In this document: one piece after another, positions 1 to 11,955 of the stretch
Numbering within the stretch: the stretch's first letter is position 1
Layout of the letters: every line of letters starts with the position of its first letter
From: Nymphaea colorata
Taxonomy: Eukaryota > Streptophyta > Magnoliopsida > Nymphaeales > Nymphaeaceae
DNA length: 60,000 nucleotides
Assembly (NCBI RefSeq): GCF_008831285.2
Contig: NC_045138.2
Span: 40,355,115-40,415,114, forward strand
Reading direction: 5' to 3'
Notes under the pieces: generated by a model
Seen by the model: only the letters and a program-made list of their open reading frames with translations
Database searches by the model: none
Told to the model about the DNA's origin: nothing
Program-made: the position numbers and the translations under genes

Positions 1-745
1 CACTTTCCAATCACTCGGCCTCTAGGTGCCTCTATCAGTGGCATGCAGTATCAGCTTTGATTCTTCTGAATCATCGAAAACCATAAATTTCATATGACAA
101 TACTGAGTACATGGCTGAGATGCAGGTGAAAACTTTGAAGCGCCAATTATGAATGCATAAGAGGTTAAAAGCAGCCATGGGCAAATTGAAGACATATTCC
201 ATCAAGTGAACTGACTAGGAAATGTTTCAAAGCTGTCAGAAGTCATGGCCTTACCAACTCTGCCATGCACATGCTGGCAAAAGATACTGAACACATATCA
301 TTGAGAACTAGGTAAATCAGTTCTGCCTAGCTGATCTTTGAAACATTAGCCCAAACAGGTTTGTTTCATGAACTTGCAAAGGTGGCTTTTTTGGAGGTAC
401 TAAATAAGGAAACAACAAAGCATGAGTACGAGATTACTGAACAAAGTTCTAGAGCGTATCAAGTTAGAAATTAGATGGGATGGACGACCAACAGGTTTTC
501 ATGGGAAAGATGTTTGGTCAAAACAGTAACATGCAAAATAACTAGGCCCATAGAAATGGTATTATGTTGTTTCCGACAATAGACAATGCACCCTCTAAAA
601 TTTTCGTTAGATTGGCAAAGCATATCAAAAGTACATGAAGACTAGTTGATTAATTAAAAACACGGTAGACATGTTTAAGGGAGATTCAAATAAATATGAT
701 AATAGCATGAATAAGAGAAATATGAAGCTTAAGTCAAACACTTAC
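1..745. other. Probable intron of the OPA3-like gene, no exon found
   Basis: AT-rich sequence downstream of the exon 3 donor of the OPA3-like gene. No open stretch resembling the family's C-terminal coiled coil is visible on the minus strand, so this is read as intron. Confidence 0.5.
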
Positions 746-832
746 TGCAAGTTCTGCCTTCCGTAGTTCTTCTTTTCTAGCCTCAGATCTAGAACTTCTT
801 TGCACCTCAAAAACCACTACGACACCTGCTAC
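746..832 (-). CDS. OPA3: OPA3-like gene, coding exon 3
   Basis: Codes for 29 residues: VAGVVVVFEV followed by a charged Arg/Glu/Lys tail. Boundaries are CAACTAG|GTAGCA and GCA|GTAAGT. Only this acceptor keeps the frame open; the AG three codons further in (GTAGCAG) would place a TAG almost at once. Confidence 0.87.
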
Positions 833-2775
833 CTAGTTGATGCAATCTAGCAGTTAACAGAATAACAATAAATGACATGCTATAATATTGTTCTAGTTAG
901 CATTATGACCATGTTCTGGGATTGCCCATACATAATTTAGCAAGCAAGCCTGATAATTATTTCAGTCAGAATTCAATCAAGATCTAAAAAGTTTCATACT
1001 AAAGTTCAGCATTCGTAGAATCATATTATACCTTATGATCCAGGAACATTTTTTGTACTGGGATCTCCCATTCAAGTGTCATGGTATATTGGAAAGGAGA
1101 AGAAATATAGGATACTTGCGATATAAGAAACCAAAAAACCCTTGATTTAGATGACATGTGAAAAATCTGTAAATACAAATCTGATCAAAATTTTCTTTTT
1201 AATTTTCCAAGAAATGTTCCATTACTTCACAGACTTTGGAACTGAGAACAAACACAATACTTATACAAAATTAATCTCGAAAACAACATTACATGAAAAA
1301 TTGGCAGGTGTACAGTCCGTATATGTGCTTCTGACCACTACCTAGTGGAACCATATACACTATTCATAGCATCAAGTACCTCTTCCATTGTTACGGATGA
1401 AGCCTGTTATCTTTCACGCACATTCAAATACCAATCAAGTTGCCAAAAGTGTATCTTTAACATGCATTTGAATACCAGTCAAGTTGCTAAACAGGCAACT
1501 TCCGTACACACAAACACACACACAGACTTACCGAGAACACAAAAAATTCACCAAGAAGATCTGCCGCAGCTTGAACAGCTTTCTCTTCGTTGAGAGGACG
1601 GATCTCAACATTAGTCGCATGCCCATACAGGCGCCTTTGCATATTTGTTGAAAATCTGTGATTAGCCTGTTTTTGTCGCATTTAAAGAAAAGCTTGTCAC
1701 GCGATCACATTAACTGGCTGCATTCAGCAAAAACGAGCTGAACCAACATACATACCAAAAGCCTACCAATCTTAGTATCAATCATGACCCAAAACAGACA
1801 ATCTAACAAAAGGTATCTGCGTTTCTTTTTGTTCCTCGTCTCTTTTTTTCTCTAGATGATTACTAAGAATCCAAGATGTCTAGATGACACAACGAAAAAT
1901 GCTTTGAATAAGCCAGGAACGAATACTAGCATTCAAAAGTAGAAACGAGCAGGTGGCTTATGGGATCTAGTAAAGACTACCTAATCCACAAGAAATTTTA
2001 CGATGCTACCATCCCCAAAGGAAGATACTATAATGGCATTTCTTCACTCAGATATTCAGAACTTCAATAATATCGGGTTTTTCAAAAGAGCAAATGAAAC
2101 AAGATCAGTTTCATCTTAAGCTCCAGAAAAAAAATGCTAGAAGTGAATAGGTGATTAATGTGCCAACCTAGGAGATCAATCTAGCTTGTCCCTGACTCCC
2201 TCTTATTAATGATCAACTTCCATAATCATTATGTAGGTGTAAGAGGAAGCTTCTCCCCGAAGTTTGTGGCTTCCTTTCCAAATCAGAAAATGAACCTACT
2301 ACGAGAACAAGTCCTATGGTATCTCTAATCAACTATAAGCAACACAAAGGAAGAACAAAATCTGTCAAATCTTCTGTGGCGGGGATCCAATTACGACTTC
2401 TACTAACGGCAGCCTCAAGATTCCACAACAGAATCCATTATTCTTCCCAGGAATATAAACCGCACTACCATCAGGAGACTTTCCGCTTGTTATCGTTCCA
2501 TTCCCCAAAGAAACAAACCGATGGGTATTCATCTAACTCCACAATATAATACAAGGTGCCGGGAGTCACCACAACCCCTACCAAGACCCTAAAAATCCCA
2601 CAGACGTATGAGAAAGGAAGACACTGCAAAACAGGATCTACCGAACCTGGGCGATGCTGATGATGAAATGCCGGAACCTCGGATGCCGGCCCGCCTCCTT
2701 CTTGAGCTTGCTAGCGATGGGCTTGGCGAGGGTCCTCAATGCTAGTGTCCCAAGTTTAGCCAGAGGGAGAATCAT
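746..2775 (-). CDS. OPA3: OPA3-like protein, 3' truncated by window edge (three exons)
   Basis: Three minus-strand exons join in phase 0: 2775-2647, 1666-1532 and 832-746. They give 117 residues. The start MILPLAKLGTLALRTL, the core HPRFRHFIISIAQ, the segment NHRFSTNMQRRLYG and the ending VAGVVVVFEVQRS are the hallmarks of the OPA3 family. In the family this is a small membrane-associated protein linked to mitochondrial shape; its biochemical role is not settled. The GVVVVFEV stretch is the hydrophobic segment, followed by a charged, helix-prone tail (SEARKEELRKAELA). The usual C-terminal coiled coil is missing; after the exon 3 donor I find no matching exon in 1-745, so the end probably lies beyond the left edge. 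The start codon is the first ATG of a GC-rich exon. Confidence 0.88.
1532..1666 (-). CDS. OPA3: OPA3-like gene, coding exon 2
   Basis: Codes for 45 residues, starting ANHRFSTNMQRRLYGHA and ending GEFFVFS. Boundaries are AAACAG|GCTAAT and TCG|GTAAGT, both phase 0. This is the best conserved part of the family, with the NEEKAVQAAADLLGE helix before the hydrophobic segment. Confidence 0.92.
2647..2775 (-). CDS. OPA3: OPA3-like gene, coding exon 1
   Basis: Codes for 43 residues, from MILPLAKL to FIISIAQ. It starts at the ATG read from 2775 and ends at CAG|GTTCGG in phase 0. The basic stretch around KPIASKLKKEAG is typical of the family N-terminus. The exon is GC-rich compared with its intron. 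Confidence 0.9.
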
Positions 2776-4533
2776 AGTAATATGGCGGAATCAAAGAACG
2801 GCGGAGGAAGACGGGAGGGAGAGGTGGGGAAGGGAGGCAGGAAACCGCAGATGATATCAGATTGATGGGTTCGATTTTTTCATATCCTCGGTTTCAAATG
2901 AATTCTAACGAGAGGGGATCGAAATGAAAGAACCGGTCGCTCTCCTTCCGCGCCTTGATCCCCAAGTCAGCCGTTTCTTGTCTCTCACCCTACTGGCCGT
3001 GCAGCCGCCAGCCAGTCAGCCCTCCCCTTCTGGTATGAGGACCCGCAGGAGTGATCATGGGTCAGATGACGTTGTGCAATCCCACTGAGACAATGACACG
3101 AATCTCGTTACTCTTAGCATGGCACAATGAAGAACGTCGATATCCAACTAGGCATCCCATTCCCATCGCCTTCCTTTTCATATTTGCACGCAGTAGTAAC
3201 GACATAAAACGATACGAATCGCCCACAACTTTGCCATCTTAGAAATTCATATTTATCTTAAAACGTCATAAGGGGATAAATATACAGAGATAACCTATTC
3301 GACATCTTCGCTTTCTGAGGTTCCCACGTACACTTTCCAATTTCCATACTAAGGAAAGGAAAGAACCGGACTTTAGATACACGTAATTCAAGTATATATT
3401 TTTGAAATGGAGGGAAATCAGACAACAGACGCACTTAGATGTTCACGTTTAGTGGCATTTCGCTGGACTCCGGTTCGGAAGACGATAAATTGTGCCGTTG
3501 AATAAACTTGAAAACATTTGGTGTTCTTGATATTTGAGTATTATTAGTTGCATATATGAAAAAATTCATCGTTAGGCTGGCACAGACAACGGAAACGAGA
3601 AACTGGAAGTCCTTCGGTTGCCTCAGCTTTTGTTCTACCTCAAAATCCTCAGGTTTAACCTCAGACCCTTTATCATCCTGAGCTTGGTTCAGACTTCTTG
3701 ACAACGTAATATAATATAACGAATTGACGACATTTTCACGGATATTAGTGCGTCCGCAGATACGCATGATATGGGGCGATGGGTCGATGATGTAGTATGA
3801 AGGCTGATGTCACCCTTTTAAAAAAAAAAAAATCAGCCATTAAGAAGCCAAATAAGCCTACATCTGCCTGATGTATCATTGAATTGAACAATTTATTAAT
3901 AAAAAAACCTAAAATCAATTCCAAACTTCAACTTCACCTACTGCGTGCGTGTCATCCATAACGTGAGCATTCTTTTCTCGATGCGAAACTGAAATTGACA
4001 TTTACAGCAGACTGGAGGTCTTAAGCGTGCACCTTCGTGAACCGTGAATAAGAAGATACCTCCTAGCATATCAGTAAGTCATACCACATTCAATAAATAG
4101 AATTAAGAACCTTGTCTTTCAAATGCATCACCAGAGCAAGTAGAAAGTGCACTGGGAAATTGTGTTGAACCCATTCTGCATAAATTTTCCACATTCTTCG
4201 GTCGCACAAGTTCGCATGGCCCAGAACCAGGAGCCCTTTTAATGCCACACTCGATTACTTCAATGTTTATCTTGCCCTGTAGAAAAAGGCATCTGTCCTT
4301 ACAGGCAAGTGAGAGAGAGAGAGAGAGATCAAAGTTCATCTTGCACTGCAGAAGAGGCGGCCAGTAACTCCAACATGCTAAAAAAACTGACAAGTACCAT
4401 GGATGGACATTTCCATAGTGTCAGAGAACAGACTAAAAGAATGTGGCAAGAGACTAATGAGAGCAAACAACTACAAATACAATCGTTTAGTTGCACTTGA
4501 GGAGCGGTGTCCACAGAAAACCGAACAAAAATG
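2776..4533. other. Spacer between OPA3-like and RTN4IP1-like genes
   Basis: About 1.75 kb holding the 5' flank of the OPA3-like gene on the right of its ATG and the 3' flank of the next minus-strand gene. A short (GA)n run lies at 4311-4328. Short open frames here (for example minus 3435-3767) have no recognisable family features. Confidence 0.5.
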
Positions 4534-4539
4534 TTTATT
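4534..4539 (-). terminator. Possible poly(A) signal of the RTN4IP1-like gene
   Basis: AATAAA on the minus strand (TTTATT on plus), about 90 bases past the stop codon. The position is plausible, but the match is a common hexamer in AT-rich DNA. Confidence 0.35.
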
Positions 4540-4629
4540 TGGATATACATATGAATATACAATTTGACGCCTAGCTATACCGTGTGTGTGTGTGGGAGAC
4601 AGAGAGAGGGAGCCCATTCACCATTTTCA

Positions 4630-4811
4630 TCAGTCCACCTCCAGGACAACCTTACCAAGAATAAGCCTCTTGTCTTTAGCTAGATGAGCCTCTCTTGCTT
4701 GTGCAAGTGGAAATGTCTTCTGCACAGGGATCTTCAAATTACCAGCCTCAGCAAGCCTACGTATTTCCTGGAGGCCTTCAGAATCTGCTCTCATATAAGT
4801 CCAAGAATACT
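4630..4811 (-). CDS. RTN4IP1: RTN4IP1-like gene, coding exon 7 (C-terminus)
   Basis: Completes a split Glu codon, then codes for [16 protein letters not shown] and ends GKVVLEVD before TGA. The segment [10 protein letters not shown] followed by GKVVLE is the typical C-terminus of the quinone oxidoreductase branch. Confidence 0.93.
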
Positions 4812-7800
4812 CTGCAGATCATGAGCATACAATGTTGGAAATGGTGACTAAACACTCCAACAAATTGATATGAGCACAGTGTTCGAAACAGTGTGTGATT
4901 TGAACATATGAATTCATCTTGAAAATTTGAATGCTTATTATTTATTAACGAGGCATTGAGTTTCGAAGGATCCAGCATTTCCATCATATATAGACCCTCA
5001 ACAGCTTTCAGCTCCAAGGCCTTAATTACCCCAGTTACGGTTTTTCTAAAGGAAAACCATAAATGCAATTGCACCATCCTGCACTAATATTTTCATGTTA
5101 TGCAAGTGCCTACAAAATATCTGCCTCAAATTTTATATGCAAGTCTGCACACGTGTATATATGTGGTTACTTTTGCCTTTGGGTATTACCATTTTAACAT
5201 GTTTTAAACTCCTAATTTTAATTTTTGTTGGTCACTCATGCATTTGAACTCACTTTATTCGATACTGAAGATTATTCAGCATGACCAATGCGACCAGTGG
5301 TTTGACAATTATGGGTACCAACTGCCAACACATGACGACTTGTTCAGGTATTTGGGCCATCCAAGCTCACCCATAAAGTCAGATCTGAAAAATCAGTAGA
5401 ATGTCCACAAACATTTAACAAGAAAATCCATAAATCCTATAAGAAATGGATTCAACTAGTCATGCATCGTTACTGATTTTTTAACCGTTTCTTTTCTCTC
5501 TCAGTCTCTCAAGTCTCATCTACTTCTTTCACTATCCACATTTTTAGTCCCTCTCCACAGCCATTCTCTCCACCCTAAAATTGGTGGACCCAAGCCAGGG
5601 GAGGAGTCCATATATATATATAAAGTTGAGAGGATAAAAGTTGGAACTGGAGATCGATGCAACATAAAACATCTCAAAAGGTAGAGAAGACAAATGAAGG
5701 AAAAGAAAAACGCAATGACATAAGCGAGCCTTTTTTTTGGTTCACAATAGTTTCATAGTGGTAATGACTAATTACAAATAAAGTAATATATTGTGTATTG
5801 CTGATGAGGCAGCCAGTGCTACCTCACTTGTTTTACCTCTTACCATTCAGGCTGGTGCCTTCACTTTCTTTCTAATTGAAAATTTGGGAGTCATATGTAA
5901 ACAGTAAGCATAATTTATCCATATAGAAACACTGAGAGTTAAAGAATGCAGTGTCATGAAATATAAACTGCACATAGTGCAGAAGTTGTTTAGACTGAAA
6001 GATGAACAGTTTCTGTTCTATTCAAATGCATCCAGCAGAGCAGAACACTTCTGGAAGATCAAAGGCTGTTGTTTTAGAAAATGTCTTACCTATCCCGGGG
6101 GAATATCGATAGTGGAGTTGTTTCTTTAGTAATATTGCAGTAGCAATAGGAATCCCAACCGCCAATCCATACTTGTCTGCCAAGGCAGCCGTTTCCCCCT
6201 GTGAAACAAAATTAAGGGAATATGATCACAAATGTCAAGACAAAAACAAAGGAATTACAACAAATATGTACCTGCAGTGTCATATAGTGTCCACCTTTCT
6301 TTAGCAGATTAATACCTATTCTTTCTGTTTCCTGAACCCCAATAGTGTCTAGAACAGCATCAAATGGTCCCTTAAGTGCAAATTCAACATCCTGCCAATT
6401 GAATACAGTAAATCCCAATGGATAAATGCCTATTAGAAGTTTCATGGGCTTTCCTCAGCACAGGTACAATATGTTAGTGTTTACATACTTGGCTGAGTCA
6501 ACCTAGTTCACTCAGTCCTTAACCTCATCCAAGAAAATGGAAAACCAGGAAGTACAAGACACGGCCAAGTCATGGAATGATCAGGCAGAGTCATCCGAGT
6601 TTTGGCCAAGTCAGCCAAGTTACAAATTGGTTTAATTGAGTCATCCATGTACTCTTAAGTGTTAAGCATGCATATTACAACAAACAATGTAACGATACTG
6701 AAATTATATATATTTTATCAATTTTCTCTATATTATACAACACTTAATAATGTAACTACCGTAATACATTACTAACATTTGCATTTTATACCAAGATGAG
6801 AAAATTGGAAGTCAGATACAGGCTAGTCAAGGCACAGTGTTGGAGCCAGAAATTTACAGGATTCCCGCTTTTTGGATTTTATATTTTTCTTTTTTTGGGT
6901 GGGGGTTCAGGGGGTGGCGGCGCACAGGAAGGGTTGGGGCATCTTTGCATATATGTGTGTGTTTAGGTATCTGAGACAAACTAGCTAGTTGATAAGTGCT
7001 AAGAGCCATATAAATATACTTCACACAAAAGATGAAATGAAACCAGGCTGAATCACCGAGTTCATGCAATGAGTCACAAGTCAATTAAAAACCTTGTACC
7101 ATATCACTGTTAAAAGTCCAGGTCCATATTTTATACCAAGGAACCACACTAACAGTAAATTCTCTAATTCCAACCAGAGCAAGAAATTGCTCGAAACTGG
7201 ATAATAAACTGCAAGAAGCAAGTCTTTTGTCACGAGCGTCATATGAAAAAACTGAAACACAATGACATCCAGAGCATACCTAAAACTTGTTAACTTAGCG
7301 CAGATATGCTGCTATATTAGATCACTTGGCAACATAACAACCTCAAGATATGGTAGCATCTGGTGAGCATACATTTGATGGAAGTCATAACATGATAATA
7401 GGAGCTTTTACTACCTCTGCCTTGTAGTCAACTGCCTGTTCAACACCAGCAGCCTGAAGTCGACTAACACTCTCACTTCCACATGTAGTTGACACAATGC
7501 AGCCCTTGTCCACTGCCAGCTGAATTGCAGCTAGTCCAACTGTTCCTCCTCCGCCTATAACTAACAACCTTTGCCTGCAAAATAGGACATACTATCAGAT
7601 AAAGAACTATTTAACATGTTCACCAGCTGTGTGTTTCCTCTTTTTACTAAAGATCTTTACTAGATATGAACAACCGAAAGCCAAAATTAAATGTAAAAGC
7701 CTCCGCTATTTTGAATTAGATGCAATTTCTCAAGCTTCCAAGATAATGACCAGGAATAGATGACCAGTTCATCAATAAATAACCTCAGCAAACAAAAAAG

Positions 7801-10094
7801 AGAAAAGCATAGGAATAAAACAGGAAAGGGAGCAAAAGAATGTTACAACCAAATTGTGAAGAGGAAAATGCCAGAAAAAAAATGCAAGGCAGCTAGAGCA
7901 TATGATGAAATATTACAGGAAAAAAAATCGAGACCACTGCCATAGGTCTTCAGTTGTGGATATAATAAGATAGTGTCAGTTCCAACAAAAAATATAGGAC
8001 AAGCATACCCATTGGCAACCCGAGCAGTACTATGCAAAGCTCTCCATGCAGTCAATGCAGCAAAGGGGATTGCACTTGCTTCCTACAGTTTCAGAGATGC
8101 AATATAACAATCATATGCAAGTGAAAGAGAGTTATAAAGAAACAGGCATAGTCTTGCATAGAACAAATCCAGGAAGGACATTTCAATTAAATTACAATTA
8201 AGCCCCTAAGAACGGGAAAGACAAAACTAATTCTTAAGTTAGAAGAGACGTTGACAAGCTCTACCTAGCTATATATTAAAAAATTGAAAGAACCATTTTG
8301 TATAAATGGTGAAATTATGTAATCAATTTCTCTGCATGAACCTAGAATTGTACCCAAAACAGCCATGTCTCCTCCATTATAATGATTGCACATGAATAAG
8401 CGTTTAACATATGATTTAATAACTATAAAGTATAAAAAAACAGGTAAGGATGGCAGAATAGTAGCAGTATTAATCCATGGGCAATGAGTTCATGTTGCCT
8501 CATTTATTTGCATCTCCAACAGCATGTCATTTCCATGTTTGACGAATTGTCGAAGATCTCATACCCAGTTCTATTTTTCTCTACATAGTTCACATGAACA
8601 GGACTGGATAATATGGAACACATTAAAAAGAAAGGCTTCAGCAATAATATTCTCTAGAGCCACCAAAGGCCAATTCTATGCCAAATTGCCAATTCAATCA
8701 TTCATGGGACCACTGGCAAAGGAAGGGAGAAAATGATCCATGCTCATGCCAAGTGGTCCATCACAGGCTTTAACACAGAGCAAAATCACATATGACACAA
8801 CCTTTATTCCTATACTTGGCAATCTGTTTTCTTCTTCCTATGGCTTTTATTTTTCATGCAAAAAGCCATTTTCCTTAGCATGAACAGGTATATGTCAAAC
8901 AAAATACTTCTTCCTACTGTATCTGCACCATACAAATCCATTACATGCATGGATGCATCAGGAGGGCTGTATTTGTATGAGCATGAATATTTTAGATTAT
9001 ATGTATAACCAATATTAACAGAAACATCATGTCATGAAGAAGAACATCTCAGCTACAAACTCATAAGCCAACCATCTATGTGGAAGACAAATTTGCCAAA
9101 CAAGTGAAATTTAAATTGGATAAGCAATCAAAAGTTCACTAACCACATGTGTTAGTGAAGGTGGTTTCCCAGTAAGCTCATCTTCTGAAAGAATTGCATA
9201 GTCAGTGTATGTACCCCTAATAGCAGTTGGATGCAATGCGCCAAAGACTTCTTGCCCAACACTAAGTGAACTGACAGAAGCTCCAACAGCTGCAACTTCA
9301 CCGCTAATATCACGACCCAAAATAAGAGGTAATAGTGGTCCAAAGATAGAACGACCATAACCAGATCTCATCTGATGAATTTGAAAATGAACAAATAAAT
9401 GAAATGTACACTATTCAACAATAAACTATTTGACAGTGAAAACCTAAAGTTACTCAAGAATGATTCATACAATGGCATGCAATTTTTCTTGGCTTGCTAT
9501 AGACTCAAACAAGGTGTACCAGGTAGTGGACAAAACATGCAACTAATAGTTTCAGTTAACAATATTATTCTGATAGAAAATCTGGAAATGAGCACTCGTC
9601 CATCCACAATAAATCAACTGGCACAGTAACTAAACAAAGAAGATGTAATGACATTAGAAAGCAAAGTGTGTTTTTAATTATGACTTATGCATTCAATACC
9701 AGGTAACTAAGCTACGAGGGATTGCCACCTTGTGACTAATTCTCAAAGAAGAAACCTAAGGGGGTGCTTGATTGTAGAACACATAAACAAAAGAAAAAAG
9801 TGCCCAGAACACCTTCTGCTAGCAAGGATGCAACATACCTAAGAAAACTATGTTTGTGGTCTAGAGTTTGATTCAGGCAGACAAACTGTGAATACAAAGA
9901 ATCCATTGTTTCATTGTTGGCCAAGTTGGATAATGATAGTCTTTAAATCAAATACCAAACTTTGAATATTTAACCACATAATTATTTAAGGACATTCGCT
10001 ATCATCCCCATATAGTTCAAATATTTTGAGGAAACAATTATGCTCATATAATATATATATATATACATACATACATATATATATGTATACATAC

Positions 10095-10180
<86 letters not shown>

Positions 10181-11400
10181 ACATATATATATGTATGTAT
10201 GTATATATATATATTATATGAGCATAATTGTTTCCTCAAAATTTTTTTATCTAGCATATATGAATTGCCCAAACAACCATACCAAATATATCCTCTTGGA
10301 TTTCCAATTTAAAGTAAACAAACATCCATTGCTTGAATTTTTTGGGATTTATGAGAAATCAAGTGTGAACTAACCTAAATATAAACATCACATGAGTTTG
10401 CTGGAAGGCTCGAACCTAGTGCCAAATATTGTGCTAACTAGCCATTTTCACCTAGATGTTGTGACATAAGCAGATTCTCTATGTTATGAAACATGAAAAT
10501 TAGTTAAAAATACAAGCAAAAAACAGACTAACAGAGTAACATTTTGAAGGATATCATAAAAGTCATGTATTCCACATAAATAAAATGAATGTCATGTATT
10601 CCTTTGGGGGTTTTTTGTGAATTTTATTCGATAGCATACTTAATAGTTAATTTCATGCCCATTAATTTCATTTCTTCATGCTCGCTCCAAGTTCAAAGTA
10701 CCACTTGACGGTGCTCGCAAATCGTTGTATAAGACATCAATTCTATTTGACAAAGGCAATGGATACATGCCGTCGAGTGTGCATGTTCACAGATTGCTAC
10801 AAACAAATCGTTCGTATTTCCATTTGTCAGGAGAAAAACAACAACGCACATTATGTTTTCCTCAGTTAACGGTTTTCTAGAAACCACAAACGCATGCAGA
10901 CATCCACTTGTAGTCCACACATAAATGATGCTCCGAGCCCATTATAAAAAAGTTAATTCCAACGCACCATCCACTGCAGTTCATAGTAGATCAAGAATTC
11001 GCAAGAGAGAGAACAAAATCACCAGAATGAACCACCACCAACCAACAATAGCCAAAATCATCATGCAATACAAGAATCATCGACAAATCCACTTCATCAG
11101 CAACCATTGACACCACGCAGTAAACTGCCATGTAAAAACACAAAAGAAATGGAAAAAGAGGGTTAATATACACACACGAGTGTCGAGAGGGTTCACAGAA
11201 GCACAGCGCGTCCGCACCAGCACGTCATGGGGCTTCAGATCAGGAATCTCGACGTCCGGCCGAAGCTCGAGGACATCCGGGCCCCCAAACCTCGGCACAA
11301 CGACCGCCCGACACGTCGTGGTGATCAACCTCAACCCCAGCTTCCTCGCCGCCGGAGCAGCGGCTGTAGCGGTGAAGGAGCGGAGCCTCAAGCCCACCAT
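4630..11400 (-). CDS. RTN4IP1: RTN4IP1-like mitochondrial NAD(P)H oxidoreductase (seven exons, complete)
   Basis: Seven minus-strand exons (11400-11176, 9371-9144, 8082-8009, 7574-7415, 6391-6272, 6198-6090, 4811-4630) join in frame into 365 residues. This is the usual length for the plant homologues of reticulon-4-interacting protein 1. Residues 1-35 are rich in Arg, Ala, Ser and Thr with almost no acids, as expected for a mitochondrial presequence. The GroES-like half carries NPLDTR-MRSGYG (71-81) and [12 protein letters not shown] (94-105). The Rossmann half carries GGGTVG (183-188), the nucleotide-binding turn. No cluster of zinc ligands is present, which places it in the zinc-free quinone oxidoreductase branch of the MDR superfamily. 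In animals the family acts on mitochondrial quinones and coenzyme Q synthesis; that role is inferred here. Introns range from 73 bp to 1.8 kb. Confidence 0.93.
6090..6198 (-). CDS. RTN4IP1: RTN4IP1-like gene, coding exon 6
   Basis: Codes for 36 residues from [15 protein letters not shown] to YRYSPGI plus one base of a split codon. It is separated from exon 5 by only 73 bp. Boundaries are TTTCACAG|GGGGAA and GATAG|GTAAGA. Confidence 0.9.
6272..6391 (-). CDS. RTN4IP1: RTN4IP1-like gene, coding exon 5
   Basis: Codes for 40 residues, [18 protein letters not shown] to [17 protein letters not shown] is the conserved strand of the Rossmann half. Boundaries are GGCAG|GATGTT and CTGCAG|GTACAT, both phase 0. 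Confidence 0.93.
7415..7574 (-). CDS. RTN4IP1: RTN4IP1-like gene, coding exon 4 (Rossmann nucleotide-binding motif)
   Basis: Completes a split Gly codon, then codes for [19 protein letters not shown], the dinucleotide-binding beta-alpha turn, and runs to AVDYKAE. Acceptor TTTGCAG|GCAAAG; donor GCAGAG|GTAGTA in phase 0. Confidence 0.94.
8009..8082 (-). CDS. RTN4IP1: RTN4IP1-like gene, coding exon 3
   Basis: Codes for [16 protein letters not shown] and the residues up to VANG. The TAWRAL helix leads into the Rossmann fold. Acceptor CTGTAG|GAAGCA; donor AATGG|GTATGC in phase 2. Confidence 0.93.
9144..9371 (-). CDS. RTN4IP1: RTN4IP1-like gene, coding exon 2
   Basis: Codes for 76 residues, [10 protein letters not shown] to PPSLTHV, covering most of the GroES-like catalytic domain ([16 protein letters not shown]). 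Boundaries are CATCAG|ATGAGA and GTG|GTTAGT, both phase 0. Confidence 0.94.
10023..10242. repeat. 220-bp near-perfect palindrome with AT/ATAC core, in intron 1 of the RTN4IP1-like gene
   Basis: The left arm begins ATTTTGAGGAAACAATTATG and the right arm ends with its reverse complement. The arms continue through the same run of ATAC and AT steps to an (AT)n centre. About 20 bases at each end are ordinary complex sequence, so this is more than a symmetric microsatellite. It could be a foldback element or an inverted duplication around a microsatellite. No clear target-site duplication was seen. Confidence 0.85.
11176..11400 (-). CDS. RTN4IP1: RTN4IP1-like gene, coding exon 1 (presequence and start of GroES-like domain)
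   Basis: Codes for 75 residues from [16 protein letters not shown] to SVNPLDTR. The donor CGT|GTGTGT is phase 0 and joins directly to MRSGYG of exon 2. GC-rich. Confidence 0.93.
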
Positions 11401-11889
11401 CGTCCCTCACCCTTTCCCTCCGTCCCCTTCCCAACCCACTCCACGGCCTAAACCCATTATAATGCCTTTTCTCCCCTTCGCTAAACCCAATGCCACTAAA
11501 GAGTTACTTATTATACATCACTCCTTGGAATCAAGCTCACTGGTTTCATTTGCCACGTGTAAATGTCGGCTCATATTGACTCCCCATCACTCTCGCCTTT
11601 GTCGTAGTTGACAGTGTGTAAGACAAATGGCACGGCACAAGAAAGGACTTGATTTTCTGGTAGTCAATGGAGCGTACGCTTCTCGTTCTTGGTTGGCGGA
11701 GAACTGCGTCACCCTTGTGTCCCCGCGAACGATGGAGGTCCTGGACTACGTGTTCCTTTCTGCGTCAGTTGCTGCATTTCTCTCGGTTCTCGACCTCTCG
11801 GTCCCACGAATTGGCAAGAATGTAATGTGTTGAGGTAGATATCCGAAATTCTTAAGCTTCGAGTTCAAATAAAAACTTTAGGAATTTGC

Positions 11890-11912
11890 TATATATATAT
11901 ATATATATATAT

Positions 11913-11953
<41 letters not shown>
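11890..11953. repeat. Compound (TA)n(GA)n microsatellite
   Basis: About 25 bases of TA followed by about 39 bases of GA, joined by a short GATA step. Confidence 0.95.

Positions 11954-11955
<2 letters not shown>

Noticed and set aside
1027-1095. A possible extra minus-strand exon reading MTLEWEIPVQKMF between OPA3-like exons 2 and 3.
   Set aside because: No nearby AG acceptor, no similarity to OPA3, and exons 2 and 3 already join in phase.
10026-10373. Open frames on both strands with long Tyr-Ile repeats (also at 27142-27408).
   Set aside because: They are translations of (AT)n and ATAC tracts; the identical ends on both strands come from the palindrome.
10407-10444. B-box-like GGTTCGAGCC with TGGCTAGTTAGC upstream on the minus strand, a possible tRNA-derived SINE.
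   Set aside because: The gap between the boxes is only about 16 bases, too short for a tRNA-type promoter, and no element ends were seen.
11627-11833. 68-codon plus-strand frame starting MARHKKGLDFLVV in the divergent spacer.
   Set aside because: No recognisable family, no splice or promoter context, and short enough to be chance in a more GC-rich patch.
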